Shown: in pieces, positions 51,449 through 59,833 of the stretch | Position numbering within the stretch: the first letter of the stretch is position 1 | Layout of the letters: the number at the start of each line of letters is the position of its first letter | Source of the DNA: Bacillus sp. MM2020_1 | GTDB lineage: Bacteria; Bacillota; Bacilli; Bacillales; Cytobacillaceae | DNA: 64,000 bases | NCBI GenBank assembly: GCA_011250595.1 | Contig: JAANMP010000001.1 | Location: 62,001 to 126,000 of the forward strand | Direction of reading: 5' to 3' | Made by a program: the position numbers and the translations under genes | Notes under the pieces: model-generated | Databases searched by the model: none | Told to the model about the DNA's origin: nothing | The model's input: the letters and a program-made list of their open reading frames with translations, nothing else

Positions 51449-52684
51449 TCAGGAGGATAGTTGTGTTTTAGTAGTGCCTGACACCATTGTCACCTTTGCA
51501 GTTGCTTGATCTTTCCGCTCCAGCGCTCGGCTCACCCCTGTGAGGATGGCGGCTGCCAGTACCATTAGGGCTCCGATCCAAGTGGTATGGATGAGGCCGA
51601 TGGAGTCGGTGATGATACCACCTAAGTAGGAACCGATCGCGATTCCGGCGTTGAATGCGGCAATGTTGAGGGCGGATGCGACATCGACGGCACTCGGGAC
51701 GTAGCGTTCCGCGAGGATGACGACGTATACTTGCAGCCCTGGAACGTTCATGAAAGCAAGTAAGCCCATCAAAATAATCGTGATGAGGCCCGCAATTTTG
51801 AACGGTGCCGTGAACATTAGGACTAACAGAACAACGGCTTGGACGATAAACATATAGAATAGTGAACCTATCGGATTGCGGTTGGAGAGCTTGCCGCCCA
51901 TCATATTGCCAAGCGCGATCGCCAATCCGTATGCCAGTAAAATAATCGCGATTGATCCTTCTTTAAAACCAGTTATTTCCTGTAGTAATGGTGACAAATA
52001 AGTAAAGACCACAAATGTCCCGCCATACCCCAAGGCGGTGATGGCGAATAAAAGTAGGAGCCGGCCATTGGTCAGGAGCTTGAACTGATCTCGAGTGCTC
52101 GTTCGGGTTCCTTTTTTCAAAAAAGAAGGTATTAAAGCCCAGTTGGCGATAAAGCCGATGATTCCAACGATGACTATGAGGATGAAGGCAAGTCTCCAGC
52201 CGTATTGTTGGCCGATGAATGTTCCGAACGGGACGCCAGTGACAGTGGCAACGGTGAGGCCAGAGAACATGATTGATATCGCACTGGCGCGCCGGTTGGC
52301 CGGGACGAGGTCAGCGGCGATGGTGGAGCCGATCGACATGAAGACGCCGTGCGACAGTGCGGAAATCACGCGGGCCGCGAGCAAGACGCTGATGGTTGTG
52401 GCGCTTGCGGCGATTCCGTTACCGATGATGAAGACGATCATGATCCATAGTAAAAGGGTCTTGCGTGACATTCTCGATGTTAGGGATGTTAGAACCGGTG
52501 CTCCGAATGTGACCCCGAGTGCGTATAGGGAGACTGTTAGTCCGGCGGTTGTGACGGGAATGTGCAAATCTTCGGCGATGAGCGGCAGCAGGCCGACGCT
52601 GATAAATTCGGTAGTTCCGATTGCGAAGGCGCTGACAGCTAGGGCCAGTAATGCGAATGTGCTTTGCTGTTTATTTAAAGGCAT
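51449..52684 (-). CDS. MFS drug/sugar exporter (DHA1, AraJ/YdhP-like)
   Basis: A 411-residue transporter with twelve membrane helices. FAIGTTEFISVGLLPLIAED is the hallmark of the AraJ/YdhP/PbuE branch of drug:proton antiporters. LFGAPVLTSLTSRMSRK-type loop 2-3 (here GAPVLTSLTSRMSRKTLL) is also present. It exports an unknown compound by proton antiport. The C-terminal tail TMVSGTTKTQLSS derives from a copy of the GGTGTCAGGCACC element (51473-51485), which the frame reads through. AGGAGGAAAATTC precedes ATG 52684. The HxlR regulator gene is divergent and probably controls it. Confidence 0.9.
   Translation of the reverse strand: MPLNKQQSTFALLALAVSAFAIGTTEFISVGLLPLIAEDLHIPVTTAGLTVSLYALGVTFGAPVLTSLTSRMSRKTLLLWIMIVFIIGNGIAASATTISVLLAARVISALSHGVFMSIGSTIAADLVPANRRASAISIMFSGLTVATVTGVPFGTFIGQQYGWRLAFILIVIVGIIGFIANWALIPSFLKKGTRTSTRDQFKLLTNGRLLLLFAITALGYGGTFVVFTYLSPLLQEITGFKEGSIAIILLAYGLAIALGNMMGGKLSNRNPIGSLFYMFIVQAVVLLVLMFTAPFKIAGLITIILMGLLAFMNVPGLQVYVVILAERYVPSAVDVASALNIAAFNAGIAIGSYLGGIITDSIGLIHTTWIGALMVLAAAILTGVSRALERKDQATAKVTMVSGTTKTQLSS
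51473..51485. repeat. GGTGTCAGGCACC element forming the MFS C-terminal codons
   Basis: AGTGCCTGACACC (one base different from the consensus) lies inside the 3' end of the MFS gene and encodes VSGT. Confidence 0.8.
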
Positions 52685-52784
52685 GAATTTTCCTCCTCAG
52701 TTGTGTAGGTTTATTTAAAAAGGTATGATTGTTTTCATCCGGCAAATGTTATTATGGGGGATATGAGAGATTATCGGAAGTACG

Positions 52785-52796
52785 CACTTTAAAGTG
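52785..52796. promoter_or_regulatory. perfect palindrome CACTTTAAAGTG, candidate HxlR operator
   Basis: It is a 12-bp perfect palindrome. Just beyond, AAGTGATATAGGTACC and GGTGCTATAGATACTT form a looser inverted repeat (52793-52830). They lie between the divergent MFS and HxlR genes, where an operator is expected. Confidence 0.45.
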
Positions 52797-52876
52797 ATAT
52801 AGGTACCCCAAGGTGCTATAGATACTTTTTGGTTCCTATAATCCTGGCTGAAGGTGAATTGAGGAGGAAGATGAAA

Positions 52877-53248
52877 ATGGAAAAGAAGAAATATAATATA
52901 TCAGTTGAGGCGACGCTGGAGGTAATAGGCGGGAAGTGGAAGTGTGTCATTCTCTGCCATTTGACGCATGGGAAAAAGCGGACGAGTGAGTTGAAGCGAC
53001 TGATGCCGAATATTACACAGAAGATGCTTACGCAGCAGCTGCGTGAGCTGGAGGAGGACGGCGTGATTAATCGGATTATTTATAATCAGATTCCGCCGAA
53101 GGTTGAATATGAACTGAGTGAGTACGGTCGGAGTCTGGAGGGTATTCTGAATTCGCTTTGTACCTGGGGTGAAAATCATATAGAGAAGGTATACGGGGAT
53201 ATGTTTTCAGTCCTTGAGGAAAATGTCTTGAATGATCATCTTAAATAG
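52877..53248 (+). CDS. HxlR family transcriptional regulator
   Basis: A 123-residue winged-helix regulator of the HxlR/YodB type. The family core is visible: EATLEVIGGKWKCVILCHL, ITQKMLTQQLRELEEDGVIN, and IPPKVEYELSEYGRSL. A cysteine (KCVILC) near residue 21-25 is in the position that senses electrophiles or diamide in YodB/HypR-like members, so redox control is possible but not shown. ATG 52877 follows GAGGAGGAAG by 6 nt. It is divergent from the MFS exporter at 51449, presumably its target. Confidence 0.88.
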   Translation: MEKKKYNISVEATLEVIGGKWKCVILCHLTHGKKRTSELKRLMPNITQKMLTQQLRELEEDGVINRIIYNQIPPKVEYELSEYGRSLEGILNSLCTWGENHIEKVYGDMFSVLEENVLNDHLK

Positions 53249-53268
53249 ATAGTGCTAATAGTGTTTTC

Positions 53269-53377
53269 GGTGTCAGGCACCAATTTCTGCATTATACTCG
53301 TGATAATGGAGTTTTGGGTGTCAGGCACCGTTTTCTGCATGGGAACTGTCGTTATAGTGTTTTCGGTGTCAGGCACC
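53269..53377. repeat. cluster of three GGTGTCAGGCACC elements
   Basis: Perfect copies lie at 53269-53281, 53317-53329 and 53365-53377, steps of exactly 48 bp. The flanks are partly repeated too (TAGTGTTTTC before the first and third, TTTCTGCAT after the first two). Confidence 0.9.
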
Positions 53378-53401
53378 AATTGTCGTTAGTGTCCACGAAA
53401 A

Positions 53402-53432
53402 AAGACCTGACACTTTTTTGTGTCAGATCTTG
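53402..53432. terminator. bidirectional terminator resembling the 13-nt element
   Basis: AAGACCTGACAC-TTTTTT-GTGTCAGATCTT. The CCTGACAC arm is part of the GGTGCCTGACACC element, which suggests that the terminator arose from two inverted copies. Confidence 0.7.
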
Positions 53433-53451
53433 TAATTATGGAATGATACTT

Positions 53452-54609
53452 CTAGTCTAGGACAATAATCCTCACGGTTCTTCTGCCCCATTGTAATGCT
53501 TTTGATGTGGTTGGCACTAACACGTCGATTTTATGACCTTTAATTGCGCCGCCTGTGTCACCGGCAACGGCGATGCCGTATCCTTCCACCCAGACTTTAC
53601 TTCCAAGCGGAATGACTCTTGGGTCAACGGCAATCAATTTCATATTCGGATGTTTACGAATATTGTAGCCAGCGGCGGTAATGTGATAGGACTCTTCCGG
53701 GCTGTATGCTGTGGCGGTGACATACATCTCTTTACCGCTTACGGCTGTGTTTGTATTTGTATTTGTATTTGTATTCGCATTTGTATTTGTATTGTTTTCA
53801 TCAGCTGGAGCTGATTTTGTTTTTGGAGCGGTACGTGCTTTGGCCGCTTCTTGTTCATTTTTAATTTGTGCCTGAATCTCTTTCAGTTGTGATTCAACGC
53901 CTGCTTTTTCTTGCTCCGCCTGCGTCATTTGTTGAAGGATTTGATTGTATTTTTGCTGCATTACGGTTAAAGCTTGTTGGCGTTTTTGCATGTTTTGATC
54001 AAGATCATTTTGCTGTTTCGAAAGCTTCTCTTGGTCTTCTAATAATACTTGTTCTTGTCTATCAATCTCTTTTTTATCATTTTCAATCTGCTGCAGGTCT
54101 TCCTTCTGGGATCCTAAGATATCTTTATCCGCATCCATCAGGGTTGAAACGGCGCTCGCGCGTTGGATAAAATCTGAGATACTATCAGACTCGAAGAATA
54201 GGTTAATCATCACATCGATGGAATCATTTTGTTGAAGTGCGACGGCCCGCTGCTTCATGATTCCTGTCCGAGCAAGAATTTTATCTTCGAGGGCAACAAT
54301 TTCTTGTTTCTTTTTTTCAATCAGTTGGTTTGTTTCGTCTATTTTTTGCTGCGTGTTCGCCATTACCTCTTTGTTTTTTGTAATCTCACTGTAAAGAGAG
54401 CTCAATTCTTGTTTAATTTTATCTATTTCTTGATTAACGGTTTGCTTTTCTTGGGCTTTTTGCTCCACAATTTTTTGTTTCTGTTCTAGCTGCTGCTTCG
54501 CGTTATGTAGGTCTTCACTGCTTGTTTGTGCATATGTAACCATAGACCCCGTTACTGATAGCATGATGGTAAGTAACACGAGAATGATACGCTTTTTTGT
54601 CGTTTGCAT
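53452..54609 (-). CDS. exported coiled-coil protein with 3D domain (cell-wall hydrolase type)
   Basis: A 385-residue exported protein. The signal peptide covers residues 1-27 (MQTTKKRIILVLLTIMLSV to ATYAQ). A long coiled coil follows (30-250), as in PcsB/YocH-type wall proteins. An Asn-Thr repeat linker lies near 275-290. The C-terminal 3D domain (295-385) shows the three conserved aspartates: AVDPRVIPLGSKVWVEG, AGDTGGAIKG and HKIDV. 3D domains are lytic transglycosylase-like (MltA fold), so it probably cuts or remodels peptidoglycan. I chose ATG 54609 because GGAAAGGAG lies upstream. Confidence 0.9.
   Translation of the reverse strand: MQTTKKRIILVLLTIMLSVTGSMVTYAQTSSEDLHNAKQQLEQKQKIVEQKAQEKQTVNQEIDKIKQELSSLYSEITKNKEVMANTQQKIDETNQLIEKKKQEIVALEDKILARTGIMKQRAVALQQNDSIDVMINLFFESDSISDFIQRASAVSTLMDADKDILGSQKEDLQQIENDKKEIDRQEQVLLEDQEKLSKQQNDLDQNMQKRQQALTVMQQKYNQILQQMTQAEQEKAGVESQLKEIQAQIKNEQEAAKARTAPKTKSAPADENNTNTNANTNTNTNTNTAVSGKEMYVTATAYSPEESYHITAAGYNIRKHPNMKLIAVDPRVIPLGSKVWVEGYGIAVAGDTGGAIKGHKIDVLVPTTSKALQWGRRTVRIIVLD
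53743..53796. repeat. 6-bp microsatellite (TTGTAT) in the linker of the 3D gene
   Basis: TTTGTA is repeated about eight times with one or two interruptions and encodes NTNTNT. The number may vary between strains without shifting the frame. Confidence 0.75.
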
Positions 54610-54970
54610 ACGCTTTCTCCTTTCCTTAGTACTCTTATTTATACCAGAAGAATATGCCAGCAATGTTACAAAAAGATTAAAAGTACATCACTTTTTGTCA
54701 TATTACAATAAAAAGTGTCATTTCTGTGTCATAACAGTGTCAACTTTTTTGAGGGAGATGTCAGTTGTAGGTGGCTTTTTTTGGAGGTGGAATTTTTTGA
54801 TTTCATTTTGGTGTCAGGCACCAGGTGGTGGAAAATTGCCTGAAATAAAAAAAAGGAACCGAAAAATCCTTCGGAACCTTGTTTATCGTTTATGTTGTCA
54901 GGAACCAGCGATGAAGTAAGGCGATCCATAACTATTGCTTCCTCCTTATTTCACCACAAAATCCCTCTAT
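54610..54970. other. gap with one GGTGTCAGGCACC copy
   Basis: A perfect element lies at 54810-54822. The A-rich stretch and GGAACCG...CGGAACC near 54853-54880 may form a weak hairpin. No gene is supported. Confidence 0.4.
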
Positions 54971-55393
54971 TTATCGCTGTTCCTCATTTAACTTCTTATA
55001 CTCCGACAATGTGTGCGCTTTTCTCGCTTTTGTTAGTCGCTTTTTACCATTCGGGAATACGGCTAAAAAGGAAACCTTATTATCTTCTTTTATTGCAAAA
55101 TGATGGAGGAGCTCGAACACCTCTTTTTCGGTTAGTTCATTATTTTCTTTAACAATTTGTAGCGAATGACTGTGACGGTCGTAACTGATTTGAATATTGG
55201 AATTATAAATTTGGATAGGAATGATTGCCTTTTTGTAAAAAGGGATGGATTGATAGGGAGAATCAGAATCCTCTGTTGTATGGGGCGACTGGGTTGCGAG
55301 TTGTACAGCATCGAAAAAGCTTGGTTTACTTTTGATTTCAACTTGCTGCTTGTTGTATTGCTCACCGATAAATACTATTGAGTTTTTTTCCAC
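54971..55393 (-). CDS. hypothetical protein, 140 aa
   Basis: A 140-residue hydrophilic protein. The start is probably GTG 55393 because TTGGAGG lies about 11 nt upstream; a longer start would lie within that site. It alternates strands (FIGEQYNKQQVEI; NSNIQISYDRHSHSLQIV) with helices (EKEVFELLHHFAIKED). The C-terminus is basic (GKKRLTKARKAH). I do not recognise a family. It stands alone in a minus-strand unit upstream of the 3D gene. Confidence 0.5.
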   Translation of the reverse strand: MEKNSIVFIGEQYNKQQVEIKSKPSFFDAVQLATQSPHTTEDSDSPYQSIPFYKKAIIPIQIYNSNIQISYDRHSHSLQIVKENNELTEKEVFELLHHFAIKEDNKVSFLAVFPNGKKRLTKARKAHTLSEYKKLNEEQR

Positions 55394-55613
55394 AAATATA
55401 ACTACCTCCAAATATTACAATTTTTTACACCGACTATCATTATTCGACAATAATTCCTTAATTCCTTTAATGTGATTTTCCACCAGCTCGTATTCTGTCG
55501 ACAGCGTGTAGTTTTTTCACAGAAATCATTGTGCACAATTCACACAATCAAACCTAACACTTCAGTTTCTCGTTAAGTTAAACCTATGAATTGTTTGATT
55601 GGCGGTGAATTGG

Positions 55614-56027
55614 ATGTCTTTATCGGAAAAATTAAGGGAATTACGCGACAACCGAAATTGGCCCCAGCAAACACTTGCGGACATGATGAGGATGGATCGG
55701 TCCACAGTTAGTCGCTACGAAACGGGTAGAAGTATTCCCAACTATCAAACGGTGGTTCGATTTGCTGAAATTTATCAGGTGGATAAGGAATATTTAGTGG
55801 AGGAACTCGACCAACTGCTGCCTAAAACGGAGGGGCCTGGATTTATTGCAAAGGAAACCAGCGATGATCACGATTTGTTGATTATTAACCAGTTTCTTCA
55901 GAATGAACCTGATTTTAAAATGTCCCTCATAGAGCTTTATCTCATGCCGCCCAAGCGGAGGTCCTTTTACATTGATTCATTTATAAGTCAAATTAAGGTG
56001 AACAAGCATCATAAAGACAAATTTTAA
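55614..56027 (+). CDS. XRE-family transcriptional regulator
   Basis: A 137-residue regulator. The N-terminal Cro/CI helix-turn-helix is visible at residues 4-60: LSEKLRELRDNRNWPQQTLA, DRSTVSRYETGRSIPN and VVRFAEIYQVDKEYLVEEL. The C-terminal half (FLQNEPDFKMSLIELYLMPP) is helical and may dimerise; it resembles the sinR/slrR-style arrangement loosely. ATG 55614 follows GGCGGTGA. The target genes are unknown. The terminator at 56068 ends it. Confidence 0.8.
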   Translation: MSLSEKLRELRDNRNWPQQTLADMMRMDRSTVSRYETGRSIPNYQTVVRFAEIYQVDKEYLVEELDQLLPKTEGPGFIAKETSDDHDLLIINQFLQNEPDFKMSLIELYLMPPKRRSFYIDSFISQIKVNKHHKDKF

Positions 56028-56067
56028 GGAAAAATGATGTTTACGTTTCCTACTGTATAAACATCAA

Positions 56068-56102
56068 AGAAGCCACTGACAAGTTCAGCGGCTTCTTTTT
56101 AA
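56068..56102 (+). terminator. terminator of the XRE gene
   Basis: AGAAGCC-ACTGACAAGTTCAGC-GGCTTCT continues into TTTTAAAAAA. Confidence 0.75.
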
Positions 56103-56322
56103 AAAAACAGGGGGGTTTTTATATTAGTTTATCCCGTTAGTTTGGTTTTATACATGTAAACAAAAAAAACCGGCAAACGGCAGCCGGAATAATGGAGATG
56201 AAACACGAAGATGTGGTTGATTTTCTCTATCAAAATAGTCAGTTGCGGGGATATTTTTTAAAAAATAGTTGCCGGGAAGCTTGATATTGCATGCAACCGA
56301 GGCAAATTTTTTTGAATATCAC

Positions 56323-56550
56323 TCAAAATCGTAAAGGAATGTTTTGTGAAGATTCGTGTGGATGCGTGGAGTACATTCTGATGAGGTTGTCTCTTTCGTT
56401 CATTTCATGTTGTTGTTCCTTAATGACCCATTCCAACTGGCTGACGCGCCTTTGGAGGCTATCGACGTTTTTATTTGCATTTCCAACCATTTTTATTAAG
56501 CTTTCCAGTAATTGCTCAAGGTTCCTGACCATTTCATAGTTATCCCCCAA
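56323..56550 (-). CDS. small coiled-coil protein coupled to ssb
   Basis: A 75-residue polar protein, helical throughout (LEQLLESLIKMVGNANKNVD, SLQRRVSQLEWVIKEQ), typical of a short coiled coil. The start is TTG 56550, which overlaps the last codons of ssb; GGAGGAAGTGG 9 nt upstream is within the ssb gene. This overlap suggests translational coupling in an ssb operon. The function is unknown. Confidence 0.6.
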   Translation of the reverse strand: MGDNYEMVRNLEQLLESLIKMVGNANKNVDSLQRRVSQLEWVIKEQQHEMNERDNLIRMYSTHPHESSQNIPLRF

Positions 56551-56920
56551 TTGCCACTTCCTCCTTTTTCGGCTCAGGCGCAGGCACAGTCTCAGTATGC
56601 GGCTTCGAGCTTAGGAAGCGGACCGTTTCGGCGATAACTTCAGTCACATATACCCTTTTTCCCTCTTTATTATCGTAATTCCGGGTTTGCAATCTCCCGG
56701 TAATCCCTACAACTGACCCTTTCCGGCAATATTGGCTCGTATTTTCCGCCGCCCTCCGCCAAAGGGTGCACTGAACGAAATCGGACTCAATTTCGCCGTT
56801 TTGATTGCGAAAGTGACGTGTCACCGCTAAAGTGATGTGGGCCACTGACGTTCCTTCTGATGTCTTGTTTAGCTCCGGGTCTCGCGTCAACCGGCCAACA
56901 AGTGTGACTTGATTGATCAT
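56540..56920 (-). CDS. ssbB: single-stranded DNA-binding protein (SsbB/YwpH type)
   Basis: A 126-residue OB-fold protein. It begins INQVTLVGRLTRDPELN, the universal Ssb opening, with TSVAHITLAVTRHFRNQNGE, FVQCTLWRRAAENTSQYCRK and GSVVGITGRLQTRNYDN following. The acidic C-terminal tail tip of canonical Ssb (DDDIPF) is absent; it ends EEVAIGG. That matches the short SsbB paralogue, used in competence. AAGGAGATGAAATA precedes ATG 56920. The neighbouring ywpF supports the ywpH identity. Confidence 0.9.
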   Translation of the reverse strand: MINQVTLVGRLTRDPELNKTSEGTSVAHITLAVTRHFRNQNGEIESDFVQCTLWRRAAENTSQYCRKGSVVGITGRLQTRNYDNKEGKRVYVTEVIAETVRFLSSKPHTETVPAPEPKKEEVAIGG

Positions 56921-57108
56921 TATTTCATCTCCTTCTTTGTTTGATGATGCTATCATATCTTGCAGGCTCAATGGTTGTAAAATCGTGAAATGACCATTTT
57001 CGGGTTGATTTTTGGAGGAAAATAGGTTTATCTCGAGGGTTTTTGTCAAAAAGTGGTGTCGATTTTTACAGAAAATCCTATCTTTGAAATTTCGACAAAT
57101 ATTATTCG

Positions 57109-57137
57109 ACATTTGCTTTACGTGAACCTATGTTATA
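57109..57137 (+). promoter_or_regulatory. ywpF: probable promoter of ywpF
   Basis: TTGCTT followed by TATAAT at about 57132-57137, with about 16-17 bp between, and an AGGAGG site and ATG about 30 bp downstream. Confidence 0.45.
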
Positions 57138-57166
57138 ATTTAGGAAAAGGAAATCAGGAGGTTGAG

Positions 57167-57595
57167 ATGAAATCTTTTAAATTGTACTCATTAGATGTGG
57201 TCGAAGATGATGCTTCAGTGGAAGTTCCGTTGGTGGATGGTTTGATTCTCAATAAGGAAGACGAGCGCTCCACCTGGCTGCTTGAGGCGTATACAGATTT
57301 GTCCCTCTATGATTATTTCAAAAAAATTTCTGAGCAAGACCGCGACATTATTGTCGAAGCCGTGATTACCAAGAAGGAAAATGCCCCAGCTTATTTTCAA
57401 ACAAAAATTTGCTCATTGACTAAATTTGAAAAACATATTAGCGTTTTGTTCGAAGGCAAAATCCGCCGAAACAAAAGTGATTATTCGGAGCTGCTGCTTG
57501 AAAATCTCCTGCAAAAGGGGTTAGAAGGTCCAGCACTGCTTACCGAGTTCAGGGATAAAATAAAAAGCAAACCAAAGCTGAAAATAAAGTCGTAA
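57167..57595 (+). CDS. ywpF: YwpF family protein
   Basis: A 142-residue protein of the YwpF family, of unknown function. It begins MKSFKLYSLDVVEDDASVEV and contains WLLEAYTDLSLYDYFKKISE. B. subtilis has the same neighbours (ywpF-ywpH-fabZ region). The length is close to that protein. ATG 57167 follows AGGAGGTTGAG. It is divergent from ssb. Confidence 0.85.
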   Translation: MKSFKLYSLDVVEDDASVEVPLVDGLILNKEDERSTWLLEAYTDLSLYDYFKKISEQDRDIIVEAVITKKENAPAYFQTKICSLTKFEKHISVLFEGKIRRNKSDYSELLLENLLQKGLEGPALLTEFRDKIKSKPKLKIKS

Positions 57596-57617
57596 TAGAA
57601 GATAGAAGATAACGAGA

Positions 57618-57653
57618 AGGGACCGGGCAGAAAAGTTGCCGGTCCCTTTTTTG
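57618..57653 (+). terminator. terminator of ywpF
   Basis: AGGGACCGG-GCAGAAAAGTTG-CCGGTCCCTTTTTTG. Confidence 0.85.
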
Positions 57654-57658
57654 TTGAA

Positions 57659-58033
57659 TTACTCGTCCTTATTATCGGCATCATGTCTGTCAATATCGTC
57701 TTCGATGATGTCTTCCTTTTTGGTGTTGCTATCTTTAATTGGGTCTTTGTCGGTATCGGTATTTTTGTCTTCTGTGTTTGGATAATGGTTGTTTCTGTTG
57801 TCTAAATCCATGTTGTCATCGTCATATTTAACACCATTGGGATTATTCAGATTTGTTCGGTTGTTGTCGTTTAAATCGTTGTTGTTAAGATTGTCATTAT
57901 TATATAAATTGTTATCTGTCGGATTGTTGACGGCTGGCGGTGGTGGATTTTGATCATCATTGTTATTGCAACCGGTTAACATAACAGCAGAGAGAATGGA
58001 ACCTGCGAGCAAAAGAAATAACTTTTTCTTCAA
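57659..58033 (-). CDS. Asn/Asp-rich lipoprotein
   Basis: A protein of about 124 residues. TTG 58033 is the likely start, with GGAAGGGG upstream. LKKKLFLLLAGSILSAVMLTGC is a type II signal peptide with lipobox LTGC. The rest is low complexity: almost only Asn, Asp, Lys, Glu, Pro and Thr (NNDNLNNNDLNDNNRTNLNN). It has no predicted fold and may act as a hydrophilic spacer on the outer membrane face. It lies between ywpF and fabZ. Confidence 0.65.
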   Translation of the reverse strand: MKKKLFLLLAGSILSAVMLTGCNNNDDQNPPPPAVNNPTDNNLYNNDNLNNNDLNDNNRTNLNNPNGVKYDDDNMDLDNRNNHYPNTEDKNTDTDKDPIKDSNTKKEDIIEDDIDRHDADNKDE

Positions 58034-58170
58034 AATAAAGAAACCCCTTCCAAACATAATTTGACCTATCTTTTATCGGTCTGTTTTTAGGGTTCCCGGC
58101 GTTTTTCAAATGATAGCAAGCATTTTTTTACAAAAATGTTAGCAGGCAGCCTCCGCAAAACGCGGCGACA

Positions 58171-58203
58171 AAAAAGCGGCTAGAAATTTCTCTCCGGCCG
58201 CTT
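58171..58203 (-). terminator. terminator of fabZ
   Basis: On the minus strand AGCGGCC-GGAGAGAAATTTCTA-GCCGCTTTTTTG. Confidence 0.8.
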
Positions 58204-58211
58204 CGATCTGG

Positions 58212-58646
58212 TTAATCTTTTTTCTCGCCTAAGGCAAAAGTGATTTCCGCTTCACATGCCACTTCACCGTCAACGGTCGCAACGGCTTTTCCTTTGCCGA
58301 TGGGGCCGCGCAGGCGTACGATTTCCACTTCAAGCCGCAATTGGTCCCCTGGCTTAACTTGCTTTTTAAAACGGCAGCCATCAATTCCTGCAAAAAAGGC
58401 TAAACGGCCGCGATTTTCTTCTTTTTTCAACATCGCAACAGCCCCGACTTGTGCGAGTGCTTCCACGATTAAAACCCCGGGCATGACTGGATAGTCAGGG
58501 AAATGTCCATTGAAAAATTCTTCGTTGGCACTGACATTTTTAATCCCAACCGCGCTTTTTCCATCTTCAACTTCTAAGATGCGGTCGACCAATAAAAATG
58601 GGTAGCGATGGGGAATAATTTCTTTAATTTGTTCGATATCGAGCAT
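58212..58646 (-). CDS. fabZ: 3-hydroxyacyl-ACP dehydratase FabZ
   Basis: A 144-residue hot-dog-fold enzyme. It removes water from 3-hydroxyacyl-ACP in type II fatty acid synthesis in the cytoplasm. Catalytic histidine and glutamate lie in [20 protein letters not shown] near residues 46-65, and the front [15 protein letters not shown] is standard. TAGGAGGTACTAATATA gives ATG 58646. It is the last gene of the run spoIIID-mbl-EpuA-fabZ on the minus strand. Confidence 0.96.
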   Translation of the reverse strand: MLDIEQIKEIIPHRYPFLLVDRILEVEDGKSAVGIKNVSANEEFFNGHFPDYPVMPGVLIVEALAQVGAVAMLKKEENRGRLAFFAGIDGCRFKKQVKPGDQLRLEVEIVRLRGPIGKGKAVATVDGEVACEAEITFALGEKKD

Positions 58647-58739
58647 TATATTAGTACCTCCTACTAGTAACAAGTATTTATTACCTATTCTACTACTTAA
58701 GGTACACAAAAAGGAAGGGATTTACGTCTCTCCCTCCAT

Positions 58740-59537
58740 TTATTTTCCTTTTTCAACTAAATCAAGGATATGTGTCCAGGTCGATTCCTTGAAAACCTCG
58801 GCAATTTCTCCGCCGCCAAGCATTCCGTAGCCAACCACTGCGCCTGTCATCACACTGACGATGACCAATACGAGTATAAGAATAATCCGCAGCCAAATCG
58901 GAATGAGCCGAATTCTGATCCGTTTATGGGACACCGGTTCCGTCTCCCCATTTTTTGACTCTTTGGTTCGTTGGGCCCCACGAGTAGCGCTTTTTTCTGT
59001 TTTTTTGACCTTCGAGGTCCCGCCTTTTTCTCCTTTTTGGCTCGGAGCTTTGGTTGTTGCTTGTTTATCCAAAGTCTGTGTTTTTGGTGCCACGGTCTGG
59101 GATTGCTTTTCGGCATTTTGTGTTTTGTGTGTCACGGCCTGGGTTTGTTGCTTTGCATTTTGTGTTTTTCGCGCCACTGCCTGGGCCCGCTGCTCAGCAT
59201 CCTTTGTTTTTTGAGTTTCGTCCTTGGCTCGCTGCTCGGCGTCCTTCTGCTGTCGAGCCTCGTCCTTGGCTCGTTTCTCCGCGTCCTTCTGCTGCCGAGC
59301 TTCGTCCTTGGCCCGTTTCTCCGCGTCCTTCTGCTGCCGAGTCTCGTCCTTGGCTCGTTTCTCCGCGTCCTTCTGCTGCCGAGCTTCGTCCTTGGCCCGT
59401 TTCTCGGCATCCTTCTGCTGCCGAGTCTCGTCCTTGGCTCGTTTCTCGGCGTCCTTCTTTCGTTGCAGCTCTTCGGCTTTGGCCCGCTTATATTCTTCTC
59501 TCGTTCTATATTCTTGATTTGGATTATCTACTGACAT
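58740..59537 (-). CDS. EpuA/RNA-polymerase-beta-like membrane protein with long KDAEKRAKDE repeats
   Basis: A 265-residue protein. The last 65 residues (KRIRIRLIPIWLRIILILVL, then GAVVGYGMLGGGEIAEVF) form the EpuA domain (Pfam-type 'DNA-directed RNA polymerase subunit beta' label), with one membrane helix. Before it lies a 190-residue charged region made of 14-residue units KDAEKRAKDETRQQ. About five units are nearly identical, and about four more are degenerate towards the membrane (QNAKQQTQAVTHKT). Most relatives lack so long a repeat. It lies between mbl and fabZ, as usual in Bacillaceae. AGGGGAATTAAGG precedes ATG 59537. Confidence 0.75.
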   Translation of the reverse strand: MSVDNPNQEYRTREEYKRAKAEELQRKKDAEKRAKDETRQQKDAEKRAKDEARQQKDAEKRAKDETRQQKDAEKRAKDEARQQKDAEKRAKDEARQQKDAEQRAKDETQKTKDAEQRAQAVARKTQNAKQQTQAVTHKTQNAEKQSQTVAPKTQTLDKQATTKAPSQKGEKGGTSKVKKTEKSATRGAQRTKESKNGETEPVSHKRIRIRLIPIWLRIILILVLVIVSVMTGAVVGYGMLGGGEIAEVFKESTWTHILDLVEKGK

Positions 59538-59833
59538 TCCTTAATTCCCCTTTAACTGAAGTCCGACCATTTATTTTTATCTGGCATGGGATACCCCGGA
59601 CTAGAGAGAGTTATACATATTATATCCATTTTTTCTGTTCAACTCATATCGCTGGGTATTTCAATTTATATTTATATAATAAATTTCGACAATTCCTCAA
59701 GTCTATTATAAAAAAGAAATGGAAAATACTCATCAACTTTTTACAGGAAATAGTCAAAATTGCTCAATATATGTCGTTTTGTTAGGTTTTTATGATTTAT
59801 TTTTTGATAAATTATCCCTAAGCACAAATAAAA
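59538..59833. other. intergenic stretch
   Basis: An AT-rich gap between the EpuA gene and the mbl terminator. No gene is visible here; in B. subtilis the two flagellar-type genes flhO and flhP lie in this position. Confidence 0.4.

Noticed and set aside
58850-59785. Long plus-strand frames opposite the EpuA-domain gene
   Set aside because: They are produced by the 42-bp repeat, which is open in several frames. The minus-strand frame has the conserved domain and a proper start.
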